A stretch of DNA of 32,826 nt from Deltaproteobacteria bacterium. GTDB lineage: Bacteria; Desulfobacterota; UBA8473. A model generated the notes under the pieces. That model did no database searches. It saw nothing but the letters and a program-made list of their open reading frames with translations, and was not told the origin of the DNA. The stretch's first letter is position 1, and each line of letters starts with the position of its first letter. The position numbers were made by a program, and so were the translations under genes. This document shows, one piece after another, positions 9,618 through 19,419 of this stretch. Location: the NCBI GenBank assembly GCA_030643245.1, contig DAOWME010000004.1:1-32826 (forward strand), written 5' to 3'.

Positions 9618-12089
9618 ATGGTTAGGGTTTATGAGTTGGGAAAAGAGCTGGAAATAACAAATAGTAAACTCATCGTCGAGATGGAGAAGCTGGGCATCTC
9701 GGTCAAGAGTCATATGAGTTCCATTAAAGAGGGAGACCTGCCGCGAATCAGAAGTCGTCTTTCTACAAGCAAGACCCATGAGGTTACTGAAAAACGGGTA
9801 AAGACAACTATTATACGGAGAAGGATAAAAAAGATAGAACCGGAAGTCAAACCCGTTGAGACCAAAGTGAAAGCGGGGAAGTTGCCGGAGGTTGAGAAAG
9901 CTCCGCTGGAGAAAGAGAAAGAGAGAAGAGAGCCTTCAGTAGATAAAGAAAGACCCTCTCCATTGGCGGCCCCGGAAAAGGTGGTTGAGAAAAAGGAAGG
10001 GCCTGTTAAGGATGTTGAAAGGATAGAAGCCAAACAGGGGAAAGATGTGTCTAAGCCCGCATCCATCACGGCCAGGCAGAGGGAGGACACGAAACCTCTG
10101 AAAGAACCGGTGGAAGCTAAGCCGGATAAGGTAAAGCCTGGCAAGCCAACGAAGAAAGAGGTCAAAGCGGCGGTAGAGGACAGGTTACCCAAGAAGGTGC
10201 CTTACAAGAAACAAGAGGGCAGGACGAAAGTCTTCTATGGAAGGGGGAAAAATCGTCGTGTGCCAACTAGACTCCGGGGAGAGAAGAAGGCACATCCCAG
10301 GAAGGTGGAAAGAAAGACCGAGATCACTGTCTCAAAGGCAATTAAGAGGAAGATAAAGATCCTGGAGACCGTAACGGTTGGCGAATTGGGAAAGAGGATG
10401 GGCGTTAAGGTAGGTGAAGTGATAAAGAAGTTACTGGACTTTGGAATGGTGGCAACCATTAATCATCCGCTCGATATTGACACAGCCTCGCTAGTCGCCG
10501 GTGAGTTTTCTTATGTAATTGAGAGTACCTCTTTTGAAGAAGAGATTTTGGAGAGGAGGGAAGACGCTCCTGAGGAATTGGTCCAGAGACCACCCGTAGT
10601 TACGGTTATGGGGCATGTGGATCATGGTAAAACATCTCTCTTGGACGCCATTCGCAAGACCAATGTCATGGGAACGGAAGCTGGGGGCATTACACAGCAT
10701 ATGGGTGCATATCGCGTAAGCCTTCCCAAAGGGGATGTGGTCTTTTTAGATACACCAGGTCATGAGGCCTTCACTGCAATGAGGGCCCGGGGGGCACATG
10801 TAACTGATATTGTAATCCTGGTGGTTGCGGCTGATGACGGTGTTATGTCCCAGACTATTGAAGCGATAAACCATGCAAAGGCTGCCGGCGTAACATTGAT
10901 GGTAGCCATTAACAAGATTGACAAACCCAACGCCGATATCAAGAGAGTCAGGGCGAGCCTCATGGAGTATGGACTGGTCCCGGAAGAGCTGGGAGGAGAC
11001 ACGATCTTTGTGGAGGTTTCCGCCAAGAAAAAGCAAGGTATAAATGATCTTTTGGAACTTGTTCTATTACAGGCCGAAATGTTGGAGCTAAAGGCCAACC
11101 CTAACAAGCCGGCCCGGGGAGTGGTTATCGAGGCAAGATTAGATAAAGGTCGAGGGCCGGTGGCCACTGTGCTCGTTCAAGAGGGCACGTTAAAAACAGG
11201 TGATCCATTTGTAGTGGGATCGACTTTCGGGAAAATAAGGACCCTGATCAACGAAGGGGGAGAGACGGCAGCACATGCCGGCCCGGCCATGCCTATAGAA
11301 GTCGTTGGACTCTCCGGAGTCCCCGAGGCAGGGGATAGCCTCGTAGTTATCGATGATGAGAAGAAGGCAAGACAAGTGTCAATGTTCAGGCAGCAAAAGA
11401 AGAGGGAAGCTGGACTTGTCAAGACGAGAAAAATAACTTTAGAGGAACTCCATGATAGGATTCAAGAGGGAGAGGTAAAAGAGCTAAACACAATTATCAA
11501 GGCAGATGTTCAAGGCTCTATCGATGCTCTCCTCAAAGCATTACATAACCTGGGCACTGATCTCATAAAGGTCAACGTTATTCATGCCTCGGTTGGTACC
11601 GTAGTTGAGTCCGATGTAATGTTGGCCTCTGCATCAGACGCAATCATCATAGGCTTTAATGTTAAACCGGACCCAAAGGTGCGGCAGGTAGCCGAACAGG
11701 AAAAGGTCAGTATCAGGACTTACAGTATCATATATGATATGATTTCCGATGTGAGAAAGGCCATGGAAGGCTTATTGGAGCCTGTATTCAACGAAAAGGT
11801 ACTGGGAAGGGCGGAGGTAAGGGACACATTCAAGATATCGAAGGTTGGAACCATAGCCGGCAGTTTTGTTCTTGATGGAAAGATAGTAAGATCGGAAAAT
11901 ATACGCTTGTTGCGAGACAATGTAATCATTCATGATGGAAAGATGTCTTCATTGAAGCGGTTTAAGGACGACGTAAACGAGGTCCTATCAGGTTATGAAT
12001 GTGGGATAGGAATAGATAGTTTTAATGATTTGAAAATTGATGATATTATCGAGTCCTATACCTACGAGGAGATTGCACCAACTTTGTGA
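9618..12089 (+). CDS. infB: Translation initiation factor IF-2
   Basis: A GTPase that places initiator tRNA on the 30S subunit and promotes subunit joining. It has an IF2 N-terminal domain ([13 protein letters not shown]), a long charged Lys/Glu/Pro linker (about 55-235), a second IF2_N-type module, then the G domain with GHVDHGKT (332-339), DTPGHEAF and NKID, followed by domains II-IV. I place the start at ATG 9618 (823 residues) because CTGGGGGAA precedes it and [11 protein letters not shown] is the family start; an ATG at 9579 would add 13 unrelated residues and overlap nusA. Confidence 0.97.
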   Translation: MVRVYELGKELEITNSKLIVEMEKLGISVKSHMSSIKEGDLPRIRSRLSTSKTHEVTEKRVKTTIIRRRIKKIEPEVKPVETKVKAGKLPEVEKAPLEKEKERREPSVDKERPSPLAAPEKVVEKKEGPVKDVERIEAKQGKDVSKPASITARQREDTKPLKEPVEAKPDKVKPGKPTKKEVKAAVEDRLPKKVPYKKQEGRTKVFYGRGKNRRVPTRLRGEKKAHPRKVERKTEITVSKAIKRKIKILETVTVGELGKRMGVKVGEVIKKLLDFGMVATINHPLDIDTASLVAGEFSYVIESTSFEEEILERREDAPEELVQRPPVVTVMGHVDHGKTSLLDAIRKTNVMGTEAGGITQHMGAYRVSLPKGDVVFLDTPGHEAFTAMRARGAHVTDIVILVVAADDGVMSQTIEAINHAKAAGVTLMVAINKIDKPNADIKRVRASLMEYGLVPEELGGDTIFVEVSAKKKQGINDLLELVLLQAEMLELKANPNKPARGVVIEARLDKGRGPVATVLVQEGTLKTGDPFVVGSTFGKIRTLINEGGETAAHAGPAMPIEVVGLSGVPEAGDSLVVIDDEKKARQVSMFRQQKKREAGLVKTRKITLEELHDRIQEGEVKELNTIIKADVQGSIDALLKALHNLGTDLIKVNVIHASVGTVVESDVMLASASDAIIIGFNVKPDPKVRQVAEQEKVSIRTYSIIYDMISDVRKAMEGLLEPVFNEKVLGRAEVRDTFKISKVGTIAGSFVLDGKIVRSENIRLLRDNVIIHDGKMSSLKRFKDDVNEVLSGYECGIGIDSFNDLKIDDIIESYTYEEIAPTL

Positions 12090-12121
12090 GGTGGGGCCAA
12101 ATTGTTCCGTAAGTCTTTGAG

Positions 12122-12409
12122 ATGGTTATCGGTATTTGCCAGCTTGATTGTCGTATACACAACAACCTCTCCCTCAAAGGGAAACGCCGGGTGTTGAGAA
12201 AAGTCCTTGATAGGGTTAAAGCAAAGTTCAACGTATCCATAGCTGAAGTGGGTGACAATGACAAGTGGCAAAGATCCCGAGTGGGGTTTTGTCTGGTCGG
12301 TAATGAGAGGAGATATATTAATTCTTCTTTAGATAGGATCATTAACTTTATTGATGGACTGGGCATTATGGAGATACTAGATTCGGAGATAGAGATACTC
12401 GACTGTTGA
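12122..12409 (+). CDS. ylxP: DUF503 (YlxP-like) family protein
   Basis: A 95-residue protein of the DUF503 family, commonly found between infB and rbfA and linked to ribosome assembly, though its biochemical role is poorly defined. The recognisable pieces are MVIGICQLDCRI, LSLKGKRRVLR (about 17-27), FNVSIAEVGDNDKWQ and the C-terminal alpha-helix before EIEILD. An in-frame TAA twelve bases upstream forces the start at or near ATG 12122. No clear ribosome site is visible, so translation may depend on coupling to infB, whose stop lies 32 bases before. Confidence 0.9.
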   Translation: MVIGICQLDCRIHNNLSLKGKRRVLRKVLDRVKAKFNVSIAEVGDNDKWQRSRVGFCLVGNERRYINSSLDRIINFIDGLGIMEILDSEIEILDC

Positions 12410-12463
12410 CAGACGGTTACTCCCTTTTTGAGATATTTCTAAGGAAAAGGCTGGGGATCAGTC

Positions 12464-12817
12464 ATGGATTACAAAAGGGCCGATAGGGTTTCTGACTTAC
12501 TTAAGAAAGAGATCGCTGAGATGTTATTCAGAGAGATTAAAGACCCGAGGATCGGTTTTGTGACGATTACCGGTGTTAAGGTAAGTAATGACCTCCGTTT
12601 CGCGAAGGTATTCTTCAGTCTTGTTGGGACTCATGAAGAATTGGAGGAGACTACTGCGGGTCTCAATAGTGCATCCAGTTTCATTAAGAAGAAGTTGGGG
12701 AAGAGGCTTAGGATGCGTCACATCCCTGATATTGTCTTCAAGTTTGACAATTCTTTGGAATATGGAAGCCATATCGATAGTATCCTAAGGGATTTAAACA
12801 AAACTGTTCAGGACTGA
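12464..12817 (+). CDS. rbfA: 30S ribosome-binding factor RbfA
   Basis: A small KH-like protein (117 residues) that binds immature 30S subunits and aids 16S rRNA 5'-end processing. The recognisable features are RADRVSDLLKKEIAEML at the N-terminus, DPRIGFVTITGVKVSNDLRFAKV with the lysine/arginine signature, and LGKRLRMRHIPDIVFKFD before the final EYGSHIDSIL helix, all typical of RbfA. The ribosome site is weak (GGGGAT about seven bases upstream). nrnA starts four bases after the stop. Confidence 0.96.
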   Translation: MDYKRADRVSDLLKKEIAEMLFREIKDPRIGFVTITGVKVSNDLRFAKVFFSLVGTHEELEETTAGLNSASSFIKKKLGKRLRMRHIPDIVFKFDNSLEYGSHIDSILRDLNKTVQD

Positions 12818-12821
12818 TGGG

Positions 12822-13790
12822 ATGGAAAGAGAGATAATCGAAGAGATAAGAAATAAAAGCGTATTCCTGATCGCATCCCATATCCGTCCGGAAGGGGACG
12901 CCATAGGTTCGGCGTTAGCCCTGGCGATTTCCTTAAATAATATGGGGAAGGAAGTAACCGTCTTCAACCAGGACCCAATCCCTCGGAACTTACAGTTCCT
13001 TCCCATGAGTACTGAGATTGTTCATGAGATAGATGATTCCTTTCATTATGATGTTGCCCTTGTGTTAGACTGTGGTGATTTGGACAGAGTGGGAAACGTA
13101 GCAGAAAAGATAAGACGGACAGGGAAAATAATAAACATAGATCACCATAAAACCAATAGCGGGTTCGGTGATTTAAGGTTGATTAATACGTACAAGAGCT
13201 CTACAGGAGAGATCTTGTACGATCTCTTGCAGGAAATCCCCATTCCCATTACATACGAGATCGCCGTCAACATCTACACGGCCATATTGACGGATACCGG
13301 TGCTTTTTGCCATTCCAATACTACTGCCAGGACCTTTCAGATTGCGGGCGAGTTGGTGACCAGAGGCGTCAACCCTTCCACAGTGGCTGAGGAAATCTAT
13401 GAGAGACAGTCAGTGTCCAGACTTAGATTGTTAGCGTTGGTGCTAAATACATTGGAGATCTCAGACCATGGAAAGGTGGGCTCCGTCGTGGTTTTGTCTT
13501 CAATGTTGGAAAGGGTTGGGGCTACCCCGGATCTCGGAGAGAACATGGTGGATTACCCAAGATCCATTGAGGGCGTGCGGGTGGCTGTGCTGTTCAGGGA
13601 GGTTTCGAAAGACCAATACAGGATAAGCCTTCGGTCAGATGGATGTATTGATGTTGCTGATATTGCAAAGGAATTCGGTGGAGGTGGGCATCCTCGTGCT
13701 TCCGGTTGTGGTGTCAAGGGTAGTCTTCCGGAGGTTAAGGATAAGGTTTTCCCTGCTATTAGGAGAAGGCTGATCGGGTCTCTTGAGTGA
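12822..13790 (+). CDS. nrnA: DHH/DHHA1 phosphoesterase, NrnA-like nanoRNase / pAp phosphatase
   Basis: Expected to degrade short oligoribonucleotides and possibly 3'-phosphoadenosine 5'-phosphate, using manganese. The 322-residue protein shows all DHH motifs: ASHIRPEGDAIGS (H20, D26), LDCGDLDRVG (D83), NIDHHKTN (D107-H109) and D158 in AILTDTGAF. The DHHA1 substrate-binding part ends in GGGGHPRASGCG near residues 287-298. It lies between rbfA and truB, as in many anaerobic bacteria, and overlaps truB by four bases. Substrate preference between nanoRNA and pAp cannot be told from sequence alone. Confidence 0.94.
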   Translation: MEREIIEEIRNKSVFLIASHIRPEGDAIGSALALAISLNNMGKEVTVFNQDPIPRNLQFLPMSTEIVHEIDDSFHYDVALVLDCGDLDRVGNVAEKIRRTGKIINIDHHKTNSGFGDLRLINTYKSSTGEILYDLLQEIPIPITYEIAVNIYTAILTDTGAFCHSNTTARTFQIAGELVTRGVNPSTVAEEIYERQSVSRLRLLALVLNTLEISDHGKVGSVVVLSSMLERVGATPDLGENMVDYPRSIEGVRVAVLFREVSKDQYRISLRSDGCIDVADIAKEFGGGGHPRASGCGVKGSLPEVKDKVFPAIRRRLIGSLE

Positions 13791-14722
13791 ATGGTGTTTT
13801 GGTAACAGACAAACCGCCCGGCATCACTTCTCATGATGTGGTGGAGAGGGTAAAGAGGGTCCTTAATGTCAAGAAAGCGGGGCATACAGGTACGTTGGAC
13901 CCTTTGGCCACGGGTGTTCTACCTGTTTGCATAAATCAAGCGACGAAGATAGTACAGTTTCTCATAAATGACGACAAAGAATATAGAGCAACCCTGAGGT
14001 TGGGTATAGAGACAGACACCCAGGACATGACCGGTAAAATTATTAGGGAGTCTGACCGGATTCCGGAAGATCACGGTAAGATAGTTGACGCCTTTAACGC
14101 TTTCACGGGTAATATTAAGCAAAAACCGCCGCCATTCTCAGCCTTGAAATACAGGGGCATTCCCCTCTACAAGTGGGCTAGAAGAGGCATACACGTCGAC
14201 ACTCCGGAGAGGGGAATAACCATCTCCAAAATAAATATTTTCAGGATTGATCTGCCTAGTGTGTGGTTTGAGGTGTTCTGCTCCAAGGGTACGTATATCA
14301 GGACATTGTGTTCGGACATAGGGAACAGACTGGGCTGCGGAGCCCATCTGGTTGAACTGAGAAGAACAAGGAGTGGAATATTTTGTACCGGTGAATGTCA
14401 TTCACTGGAAAGTATAGAAGACCTGGCCAAAAAGGGAATTGTTGAAGACATGATAATCCCGATGGATAGGGCCTTGATTAACCTACCTCGAATAAGGGTG
14501 GATGAGAACTTGGCAAGAAGGATCAGACATGGTAGCCAGATTCTTTTCAGGGACCTAAAAGACGTTTCTTTGTCCCGTTATAGAGCGGGACAGAAAATAA
14601 GGATCAATTCCTTCAAGGATGACTTGATCGCCGTGGCAGAGCTTCTGACGGATTACCCCTTAACCGAGGATAAGCGTGGAGGGGATATGTTTTGTAAATT
14701 GATTCGAGTCTTTAATGCATGA
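13787..14722 (+). CDS. truB: tRNA pseudouridine-55 synthase TruB
   Basis: Makes pseudouridine 55 in the T loop of tRNAs. The 311-residue protein has the N-terminal VTDKPPGITSHDVV, the catalytic segment GHTGTLDPLATGVLP with nucleophile D38, QKPPPFSALKYRG, and the KGTYIRTLCSDIG motif, followed by a C-terminal PUA-like region. Translation starts at GTG 13787, overlapping the nrnA stop, so it is probably translationally coupled. A 145-bp foldback element separates it from rpsO. Confidence 0.96.
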   Translation: MNGVLVTDKPPGITSHDVVERVKRVLNVKKAGHTGTLDPLATGVLPVCINQATKIVQFLINDDKEYRATLRLGIETDTQDMTGKIIRESDRIPEDHGKIVDAFNAFTGNIKQKPPPFSALKYRGIPLYKWARRGIHVDTPERGITISKINIFRIDLPSVWFEVFCSKGTYIRTLCSDIGNRLGCGAHLVELRRTRSGIFCTGECHSLESIEDLAKKGIVEDMIIPMDRALINLPRIRVDENLARRIRHGSQILFRDLKDVSLSRYRAGQKIRINSFKDDLIAVAELLTDYPLTEDKRGGDMFCKLIRVFNA

Positions 14723-14760
14723 GGAATAATTAGATTTGCTGATGTGTCAAGGCACTTATT

Positions 14761-14905
14761 TAGTGTCTGAACGAAAACTAGGATTTTTCGTCAAGTTCAA
14801 GGAAGATCAAAATTTTAACTGCTGGAATATATTGAACATTTCGAGGATTAAAATTTTTATCTGACGCAGAGATTGGCGAAAAAGACAGTTTTCGTTCGGG
14901 CACTA
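14761..14905. mobile_element. Family 1 miniature element between truB and rpsO
   Basis: The left end TAGTGTCTGAACGAAAACT (14761-14779) and the inverse of the right end AGTTTTCGTTCGGGCACTA (14887-14905) agree at 17 of 19 positions. Inner blocks AAAATTTT and GGATTTTTCG/CGAGGATTAAAA continue the symmetry. The unit is 145 bp, begins and ends with TA, and has no open frame. The TA ends suggest a Tc1/mariner-IS630 type target, which is inference. It interrupts the operon 60 bases before the rpsO start. Confidence 0.8.
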
Positions 14906-14964
14906 TTTACAAAGAAAGAACTGTGCGGCAGTCAGACAATTTCGGGAAGGGGGTAAGGGGGATA

Positions 14965-15231
14965 ATGTTAGATACTGACAAAAAGCGAGCAGTGATTGGA
15001 GAATTCAGGGTTCATGATACTGATACAGGATCTCCGGAGGTCCAGATCGCCTTGTTGAGTGAAAGGATAAAGTATCTTACTGAGCATTTCAAGGTACACA
15101 AGAAGGACCATCATTCACGTAGAGGGTTGTTGAAACTTGTAAGCCAGAGAAGGCGGCTTTTGAATTATCTGATGAAGAACGATGTCGGCCGGTATCGGGA
15201 TGTCATCAAGAGACTTGGCATAAGAAAATGA
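14965..15231 (+). CDS. rpsO: Ribosomal protein S15
   Basis: A primary 16S rRNA-binding protein of the 30S subunit. At 88 residues from ATG 14965 it has exactly the usual S15 length and signatures: [38 protein letters not shown] and the RRRLLNYL segment. An ATG at 14923 would add 14 residues unlike S15, and AAGGGGGAT just before 14965 supports the shorter start. In E. coli S15 represses its own translation through a pseudoknot in the rpsO leader. Here much of the leader is a repeat element, so any such control may differ. pnp starts 11 bases after the stop. Confidence 0.98.
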   Translation: MLDTDKKRAVIGEFRVHDTDTGSPEVQIALLSERIKYLTEHFKVHKKDHHSRRGLLKLVSQRRRLLNYLMKNDVGRYRDVIKRLGIRK

Positions 15232-15242
15232 GGGAGATATAA

Positions 15243-17336
15243 TTGGAAATCACAAAAAAGGTTAGTGTGGATATAAATGGGACGACCCTTTCCATTGAAA
15301 CCGGGAAACTGGCAAGACAGGCAGATGGATCGGCGCTTGTCACGTTTGGGGAGACAGTAGTACTGGTGACCGCTGTTGCGGAAAACAAGGTAAGGGAAGG
15401 GGTGGACTTTTTGCCCCTAACAGTGAACTATCAAGAGATGAAATATGCTGCCGGGAGGATTCCCGGTGGCTTTATGAAACGTGAGGGGCGTAACACCCTT
15501 AAGGAAACACTTACTTCAAGGCTTATCGACAGACCGGTGAGACCTCTGTTCCCGGACGGGTATTTCTATGAGACCCAGATTATTGCTACGGTATGGTCTA
15601 TGGATCAAGAGAACGAATCGGATACCCTGGCAATGATCGGCGCCTCCGCTGCCTTGGAACTGTCCAACATTCCTTTTGGAGGCCCTTTTGCGGGGGTGAG
15701 GGTAGGACGGATCGATGGTAAGTTTGTATGTAACCCGACATATTCTCAGCTTGAAGATAGTGATCTTGATCTCATTGTGGCCGGCACCCGAGACGCTGTC
15801 GTCATGGTGGAAGGTGGAGCGGACATACTCTCTGAGGACGTTATATTGGAGGCTATATGGTACGGACATCAATCCCTGCAACCGTTACTTGCGATTCAAG
15901 AGGAGCTGAAAGGAGTTGCAGGTAATCCGAAGAGGGAGTTACCAAGCACGATACCGGCACCTGATCTAAAGAAGAGGGTAGAGGATATCGCCCGTGAAAA
16001 GATAGCAAAGGCCATAAGGATTCCTGCAAAGATGGAGAGATACGGGAAATTTGATGAGATTGCAGCAGAGACTGTAGAGGCACTTTTGCCTGACTATGAG
16101 GGAAGGGAAGAGGATATAAAGGAGCATGTTACAGAGTTAAAGGAAGAGATGGTTCGAGAAATGTACATCTCGGAGAAAAAGAGGATCGATGGTCGGGCTT
16201 TTAATGACGTAAGGCCGATTGCCTGTGAAGTCGGAGTCTTACCAAGACCTCATGGTTCGGCCTTCTTCACAAGAGGTGAGACACAGGTACTGGCAACTAC
16301 GACCATTGGAACGTCAATGGATGAAAAGAAGATTGAATCCCTCGTTGGAGATAGTTTCCAGTCTTTCATGCTCCATTACAACTTCCCCCCTTTCTCAGTG
16401 GGAGAGGTCAAGTTCCTAAGAGGCCCTAACAGAAGAGAGATCGGGCATGGCGCTTTGGCAGAGAGGGCAATTGCAAGAGTATTGCCTTCAAAAGACGATT
16501 TTCCATATACCATCAGAGTTGTCTCCGATGTATTGGAGTCAAATGGTTCTTCCTCCATGGCCACTGTCTGCGGGGGGGTCCTCTCCCTTATGGATGCCGG
16601 GGTTCCCATCAAAGCCCCTGTGGGGGGCATAGCCATGGGGTTGATTAAGGAGGATGAAGATATAGCAATCCTTTCAGATATCCTCGGAGATGAAGACCAT
16701 TTGGGTGATATGGACTTCAAGGTTGCCGGCACGCGGGATGGTATTACAGCACTTCAGATGGATATAAAGATAGAGGGGATTACCAGAGATATCCTGGAAA
16801 AAGCCCTCTATCAAGCTAAAGAGGGACGGCTTCATATATTAGAGAAGATGAAAGACGCCATTGCGGAACCCAGAGAATCTCTATCCGTATACGCTCCAAG
16901 GATTCTGACCATCGAGATCAATCCTGACAAGATTCGGGATGTAATCGGGCCTGGTGGAAAAATGATCAGACAAATAGTCGAGAAGTCGGGAGCAAAGATA
17001 GACATTGAAGACTCAGGAAAAATAAATATAATATCGACTGATAACGCTGCCAGTGAGATGGCTGTTGAAATGATTAAAGAAATCTGCCAGGAGGTCCAGG
17101 TGGCAGAGCTCTATATGGGAAAGGTCAAGAAAACCACGAATTTTGGCGCCTTCGTTGAGATCCTTCCCGGACTTGACGGCCTCGTCCATATCTCCCAATT
17201 ATCTAAAGAACGGGTGAAGAACGTAACGGATGTGCTCAAGGAAGGTGATGAAGTATTGGTCAAGGTTCTTGCCATAGATGAAAATGGGAAGATCAAGCTG
17301 AGTCGAAAGGAGGCATTGGGTCAGACCCTTTATTAA
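15243..17336 (+). CDS. pnp: Polynucleotide phosphorylase
   Basis: A 3'-5' phosphorolytic exoribonuclease of the RNA degradosome. The 697 residues contain two RNase PH domains (about 10-145 and 310-540, the second with GDMDFK at 488-493 for catalysis), the helical linker, a KH domain with [10 protein letters not shown] (568-577) and an S1 domain (about 620-690, [17 protein letters not shown]). The start is TTG 15243 ([11 protein letters not shown]) after GAGGGAGAT. This is the last gene of the operon. Confidence 0.98.
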   Translation: MEITKKVSVDINGTTLSIETGKLARQADGSALVTFGETVVLVTAVAENKVREGVDFLPLTVNYQEMKYAAGRIPGGFMKREGRNTLKETLTSRLIDRPVRPLFPDGYFYETQIIATVWSMDQENESDTLAMIGASAALELSNIPFGGPFAGVRVGRIDGKFVCNPTYSQLEDSDLDLIVAGTRDAVVMVEGGADILSEDVILEAIWYGHQSLQPLLAIQEELKGVAGNPKRELPSTIPAPDLKKRVEDIAREKIAKAIRIPAKMERYGKFDEIAAETVEALLPDYEGREEDIKEHVTELKEEMVREMYISEKKRIDGRAFNDVRPIACEVGVLPRPHGSAFFTRGETQVLATTTIGTSMDEKKIESLVGDSFQSFMLHYNFPPFSVGEVKFLRGPNRREIGHGALAERAIARVLPSKDDFPYTIRVVSDVLESNGSSSMATVCGGVLSLMDAGVPIKAPVGGIAMGLIKEDEDIAILSDILGDEDHLGDMDFKVAGTRDGITALQMDIKIEGITRDILEKALYQAKEGRLHILEKMKDAIAEPRESLSVYAPRILTIEINPDKIRDVIGPGGKMIRQIVEKSGAKIDIEDSGKINIISTDNAASEMAVEMIKEICQEVQVAELYMGKVKKTTNFGAFVEILPGLDGLVHISQLSKERVKNVTDVLKEGDEVLVKVLAIDENGKIKLSRKEALGQTLY

Positions 17337-17378
17337 GGTTAAATAGAGATAGCCAGTGATAATGGGATGTTTGACGTT

Positions 17379-17400
17379 CAGCGTCATTGATTTGACGCTG
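17379..17400. terminator. Possible bidirectional terminator hairpin between pnp and the convergent gene
   Basis: CAGCGTCA (17379-17386), loop TTGATT, TGACGCTG (17393-17400) form a perfect 8-bp stem in the short gap between two convergent genes. Position favours a terminator, but there is no T tract on either strand. Confidence 0.45.
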
Positions 17401-17437
17401 GGGAGACTACCGGGATGATGTCACTGGGATTCGTCAT

Positions 17438-18388
17438 CTATAATTCAAGCTCCTCCAGGACGGCCGCTGCCAGGAGAGGCAGCATTATCTCGTGGTGTCC
17501 GGTTATGGAGTACCCCTTTCCGTTGCCTGAAGTCGGCCTCTTCACCACATTAGTAATGGGACGGTAATGCTGGATGAAGTCCATGTTAACAGTGGTGAAA
17601 TCCTTGACATCAAAGCCCAAGTTACGAACCAGAGTCAGGGCTTTCAGGAATACCTCGGGCAATACCACGGAAGAACCTATGTTCATATAGACCCCTCCTT
17701 GCAGATGGGATATTATTGAAGAGAAAATACGGAAGTCCAGATGAGACCCCTTGCCGACGGCAGCTCCGTCACAAGAGGGATGCATGTGGACTATGTCTGT
17801 TCCGATAGCTATATGGACTGTTATGGGAACTCCTAACCTGGCCCCTGATGCCAGGATGCTCAAGTTGCTGTGAGGAGGGTCGAGTTCGAGTAACCTTCTT
17901 CCCACCGACTCCCCGATCCCCCGCCCTTTTTTAACACCTTCGGAAATGGCCTCATTGATTATCGTCGCTGTCTCCTCTGCCATCCCAAAGGAGCCTCCTT
18001 TTAATCCGTCACTCACATCTTCAGAGGTTTGCCCTGCCATCGCTATTTCTGAATCATGAATAATCCCTGCCCCATTCAGGGCCAGGGAGGTTATTATGCC
18101 TCTTTCCATCAGGTCTATGATGACGGGATTTAACCCGACCTTTATAACATGGGCTCCAAGGCCACAGACGATTACTCTGTGGGCCTTATAGGCCCTTACC
18201 ATCTCAGAGACAACTGCCTTCAGATCCCTGGAAGCCAGGATATCAGGCAGACTCTCCATGAATTGTCTAAAACTTCCGCCCCTGGAATATGTCTTCCCAA
18301 AGTGCCTTATAGTTACCTTGCTGCGCCTCTCCCTCAATGAATGGCTCTTAATTCCATTGAGTTCTATAGGTTCAAACCCCTTCTTCAT
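17438..18388 (-). CDS. Uncharacterised protein, possible deoxyhypusine-synthase-like (DHS) fold
   Basis: 316 residues. I recognise no proven function. The segment AHRVIVCGLGAHVIKVGL followed by DLMERGIITSLALNGAGIIHD (about 68-112) resembles the NAD-binding region of archaeal deoxyhypusine synthases, where a Rossmann-like strand is followed by a gxAxxxHD motif. Other glycine-rich, probably conserved parts are AMAGQTSEDVSDGLKGGSFG, PITVHIAIGTDIVHMHP, GGVYMNIGSSVVLPEVFLKAL and TSGNGKGYSITGHHEIMLP. The lysine-bearing catalytic segment of true DHS is not evident, and bacteria lack eIF5A, so the substrate must differ. It overlaps nrdG by 17 bases at the end of the nrd cluster. There is no signal peptide; it is probably cytosolic. 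Confidence 0.55.
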   Translation of the reverse strand: MKKGFEPIELNGIKSHSLRERRSKVTIRHFGKTYSRGGSFRQFMESLPDILASRDLKAVVSEMVRAYKAHRVIVCGLGAHVIKVGLNPVIIDLMERGIITSLALNGAGIIHDSEIAMAGQTSEDVSDGLKGGSFGMAEETATIINEAISEGVKKGRGIGESVGRRLLELDPPHSNLSILASGARLGVPITVHIAIGTDIVHMHPSCDGAAVGKGSHLDFRIFSSIISHLQGGVYMNIGSSVVLPEVFLKALTLVRNLGFDVKDFTTVNMDFIQHYRPITNVVKRPTSGNGKGYSITGHHEIMLPLLAAAVLEELEL

Positions 18389-19091
18389 TTACTTCCTCAC
18401 TGGCATCCTGAAGAATCTCAGAGACCTTATCCTGCAACCTCTTCAAGTCCTCATCATTGTAAGGCGCTACACCCTTCAGTCTGGCGTCTAGGGGGTCAGA
18501 TGGATTGAAATTCTGAAGGGTGAGTTTCTTTGCCCCGGCCAGCTGTCTTGCCAATTCCATGATGTCCACTTCGTTGAGTAAACTGGGGACGATGGTAGTC
18601 CTGAACTCATATGGAAGCGTGCCCCCCTTCAACAGCAAGATGCTTTCCTTTATGCTTTCTAAATTGACCGGCACACCGGCGCATCTGGAATATCTGGTTT
18701 TATCTAAAGGACCTTTAACATCCATAGACACATAGTCTATGAGTCTGTTCCGCAAGAGTTTTTTCATTATCCCCGGGTTTGTCCCGTTGGTATCGAGCTT
18801 TATGAGGAGGCCTTTTGCTTTAAACGTGCAAACAAGTTCGGGAAGAGACGGATGCAGGGTAGGTTCCCCTCCAGTTATGCAGATACCATCAATCCATCCC
18901 CTGAACTCGTCTAAACGATTTAGAATATGATCCATGGAAATTGTCTCATACTTCTCAGGGTTCAGAACAAGCCCATAATTATGGCAATAAGGACAGCGAA
19001 AGTTACAGAGAGGTAGGAATATTACAGAGGCTATCTTACCCGGCCAATCTACAAAAGAAGTCTCCCAGAAACCCTTGATTTCATTCAACAT
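18372..19091 (-). CDS. nrdG: Anaerobic ribonucleotide reductase activating protein (radical SAM)
   Basis: Generates the glycyl radical on NrdD using S-adenosylmethionine and a 4Fe-4S cluster. The CxxxCxxC motif is C29, C33, C36 in LPLCNFRCPYCHN. The N-terminus GFWETSFVDWPGKIASVIF is the signature of the NrdG2-type activases, and GICITGGEPTLHP (about 70-82) is the radical-SAM GGE motif. Length is 239 residues. It is on the same strand as nrdD and the small thioredoxin-like gene, but a 328-base gap holding inverted repeats separates it from the latter. It ends inside the next gene, which suggests coupled translation. Confidence 0.93.
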   Translation of the reverse strand: MLNEIKGFWETSFVDWPGKIASVIFLPLCNFRCPYCHNYGLVLNPEKYETISMDHILNRLDEFRGWIDGICITGGEPTLHPSLPELVCTFKAKGLLIKLDTNGTNPGIMKKLLRNRLIDYVSMDVKGPLDKTRYSRCAGVPVNLESIKESILLLKGGTLPYEFRTTIVPSLLNEVDIMELARQLAGAKKLTLQNFNPSDPLDARLKGVAPYNDEDLKRLQDKVSEILQDASEEVNEEGV

Positions 19092-19168
19092 CTTCCAGAC
19101 TTTTTATGGAAAGTAGACGTCCGAAGGGTATTATTCGCTTACCCCTGGCATATATTGCAGCAAATTAT

Positions 19169-19419
19169 CGACCTGTGCAGTAGGTCAGGTTTACCACTTG
19201 CCGGCTACTTATTTCGTTTGCTTGTTATGAACTACAATCTGGCATAAGGTTGTATGTTTAATGGTGGATACGTCTCTTATGTATATTTGGATGTTGGCCA
19301 GGTCCTTACGTATAACAAGCAAACGAAACAAGCAGCCGGCGCTTAACGCAATCCTGTTTTAACTGAATCGTAGGAGACACTTTAAGACACTAGGTTTGTG
19401 TAACTTCACAGGTCGCAAA
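19169..19419. mobile_element. Family 3 inverted-repeat element inside the nrd cluster
   Basis: A 28-base block at 19201-19228 is the inverse of 19312-19339 with two mismatches (shared core ATAACAAGCAAACGAAA). Further out, CGACCTGTG (19169-19177) faces CACAGGTCG near 19409-19417. The whole behaves as a roughly 250-bp foldback unit without a gene. It fills nearly all of the space between the thioredoxin-like gene and nrdG. Confidence 0.65.

Noticed and set aside
19201-19345. Integron attC-like site
   Set aside because: The TAACAA...GCTTAAC pattern recalls attC, but paired R and L boxes with the GTTRRRY end are lacking, and no integrase or cassette array is present.
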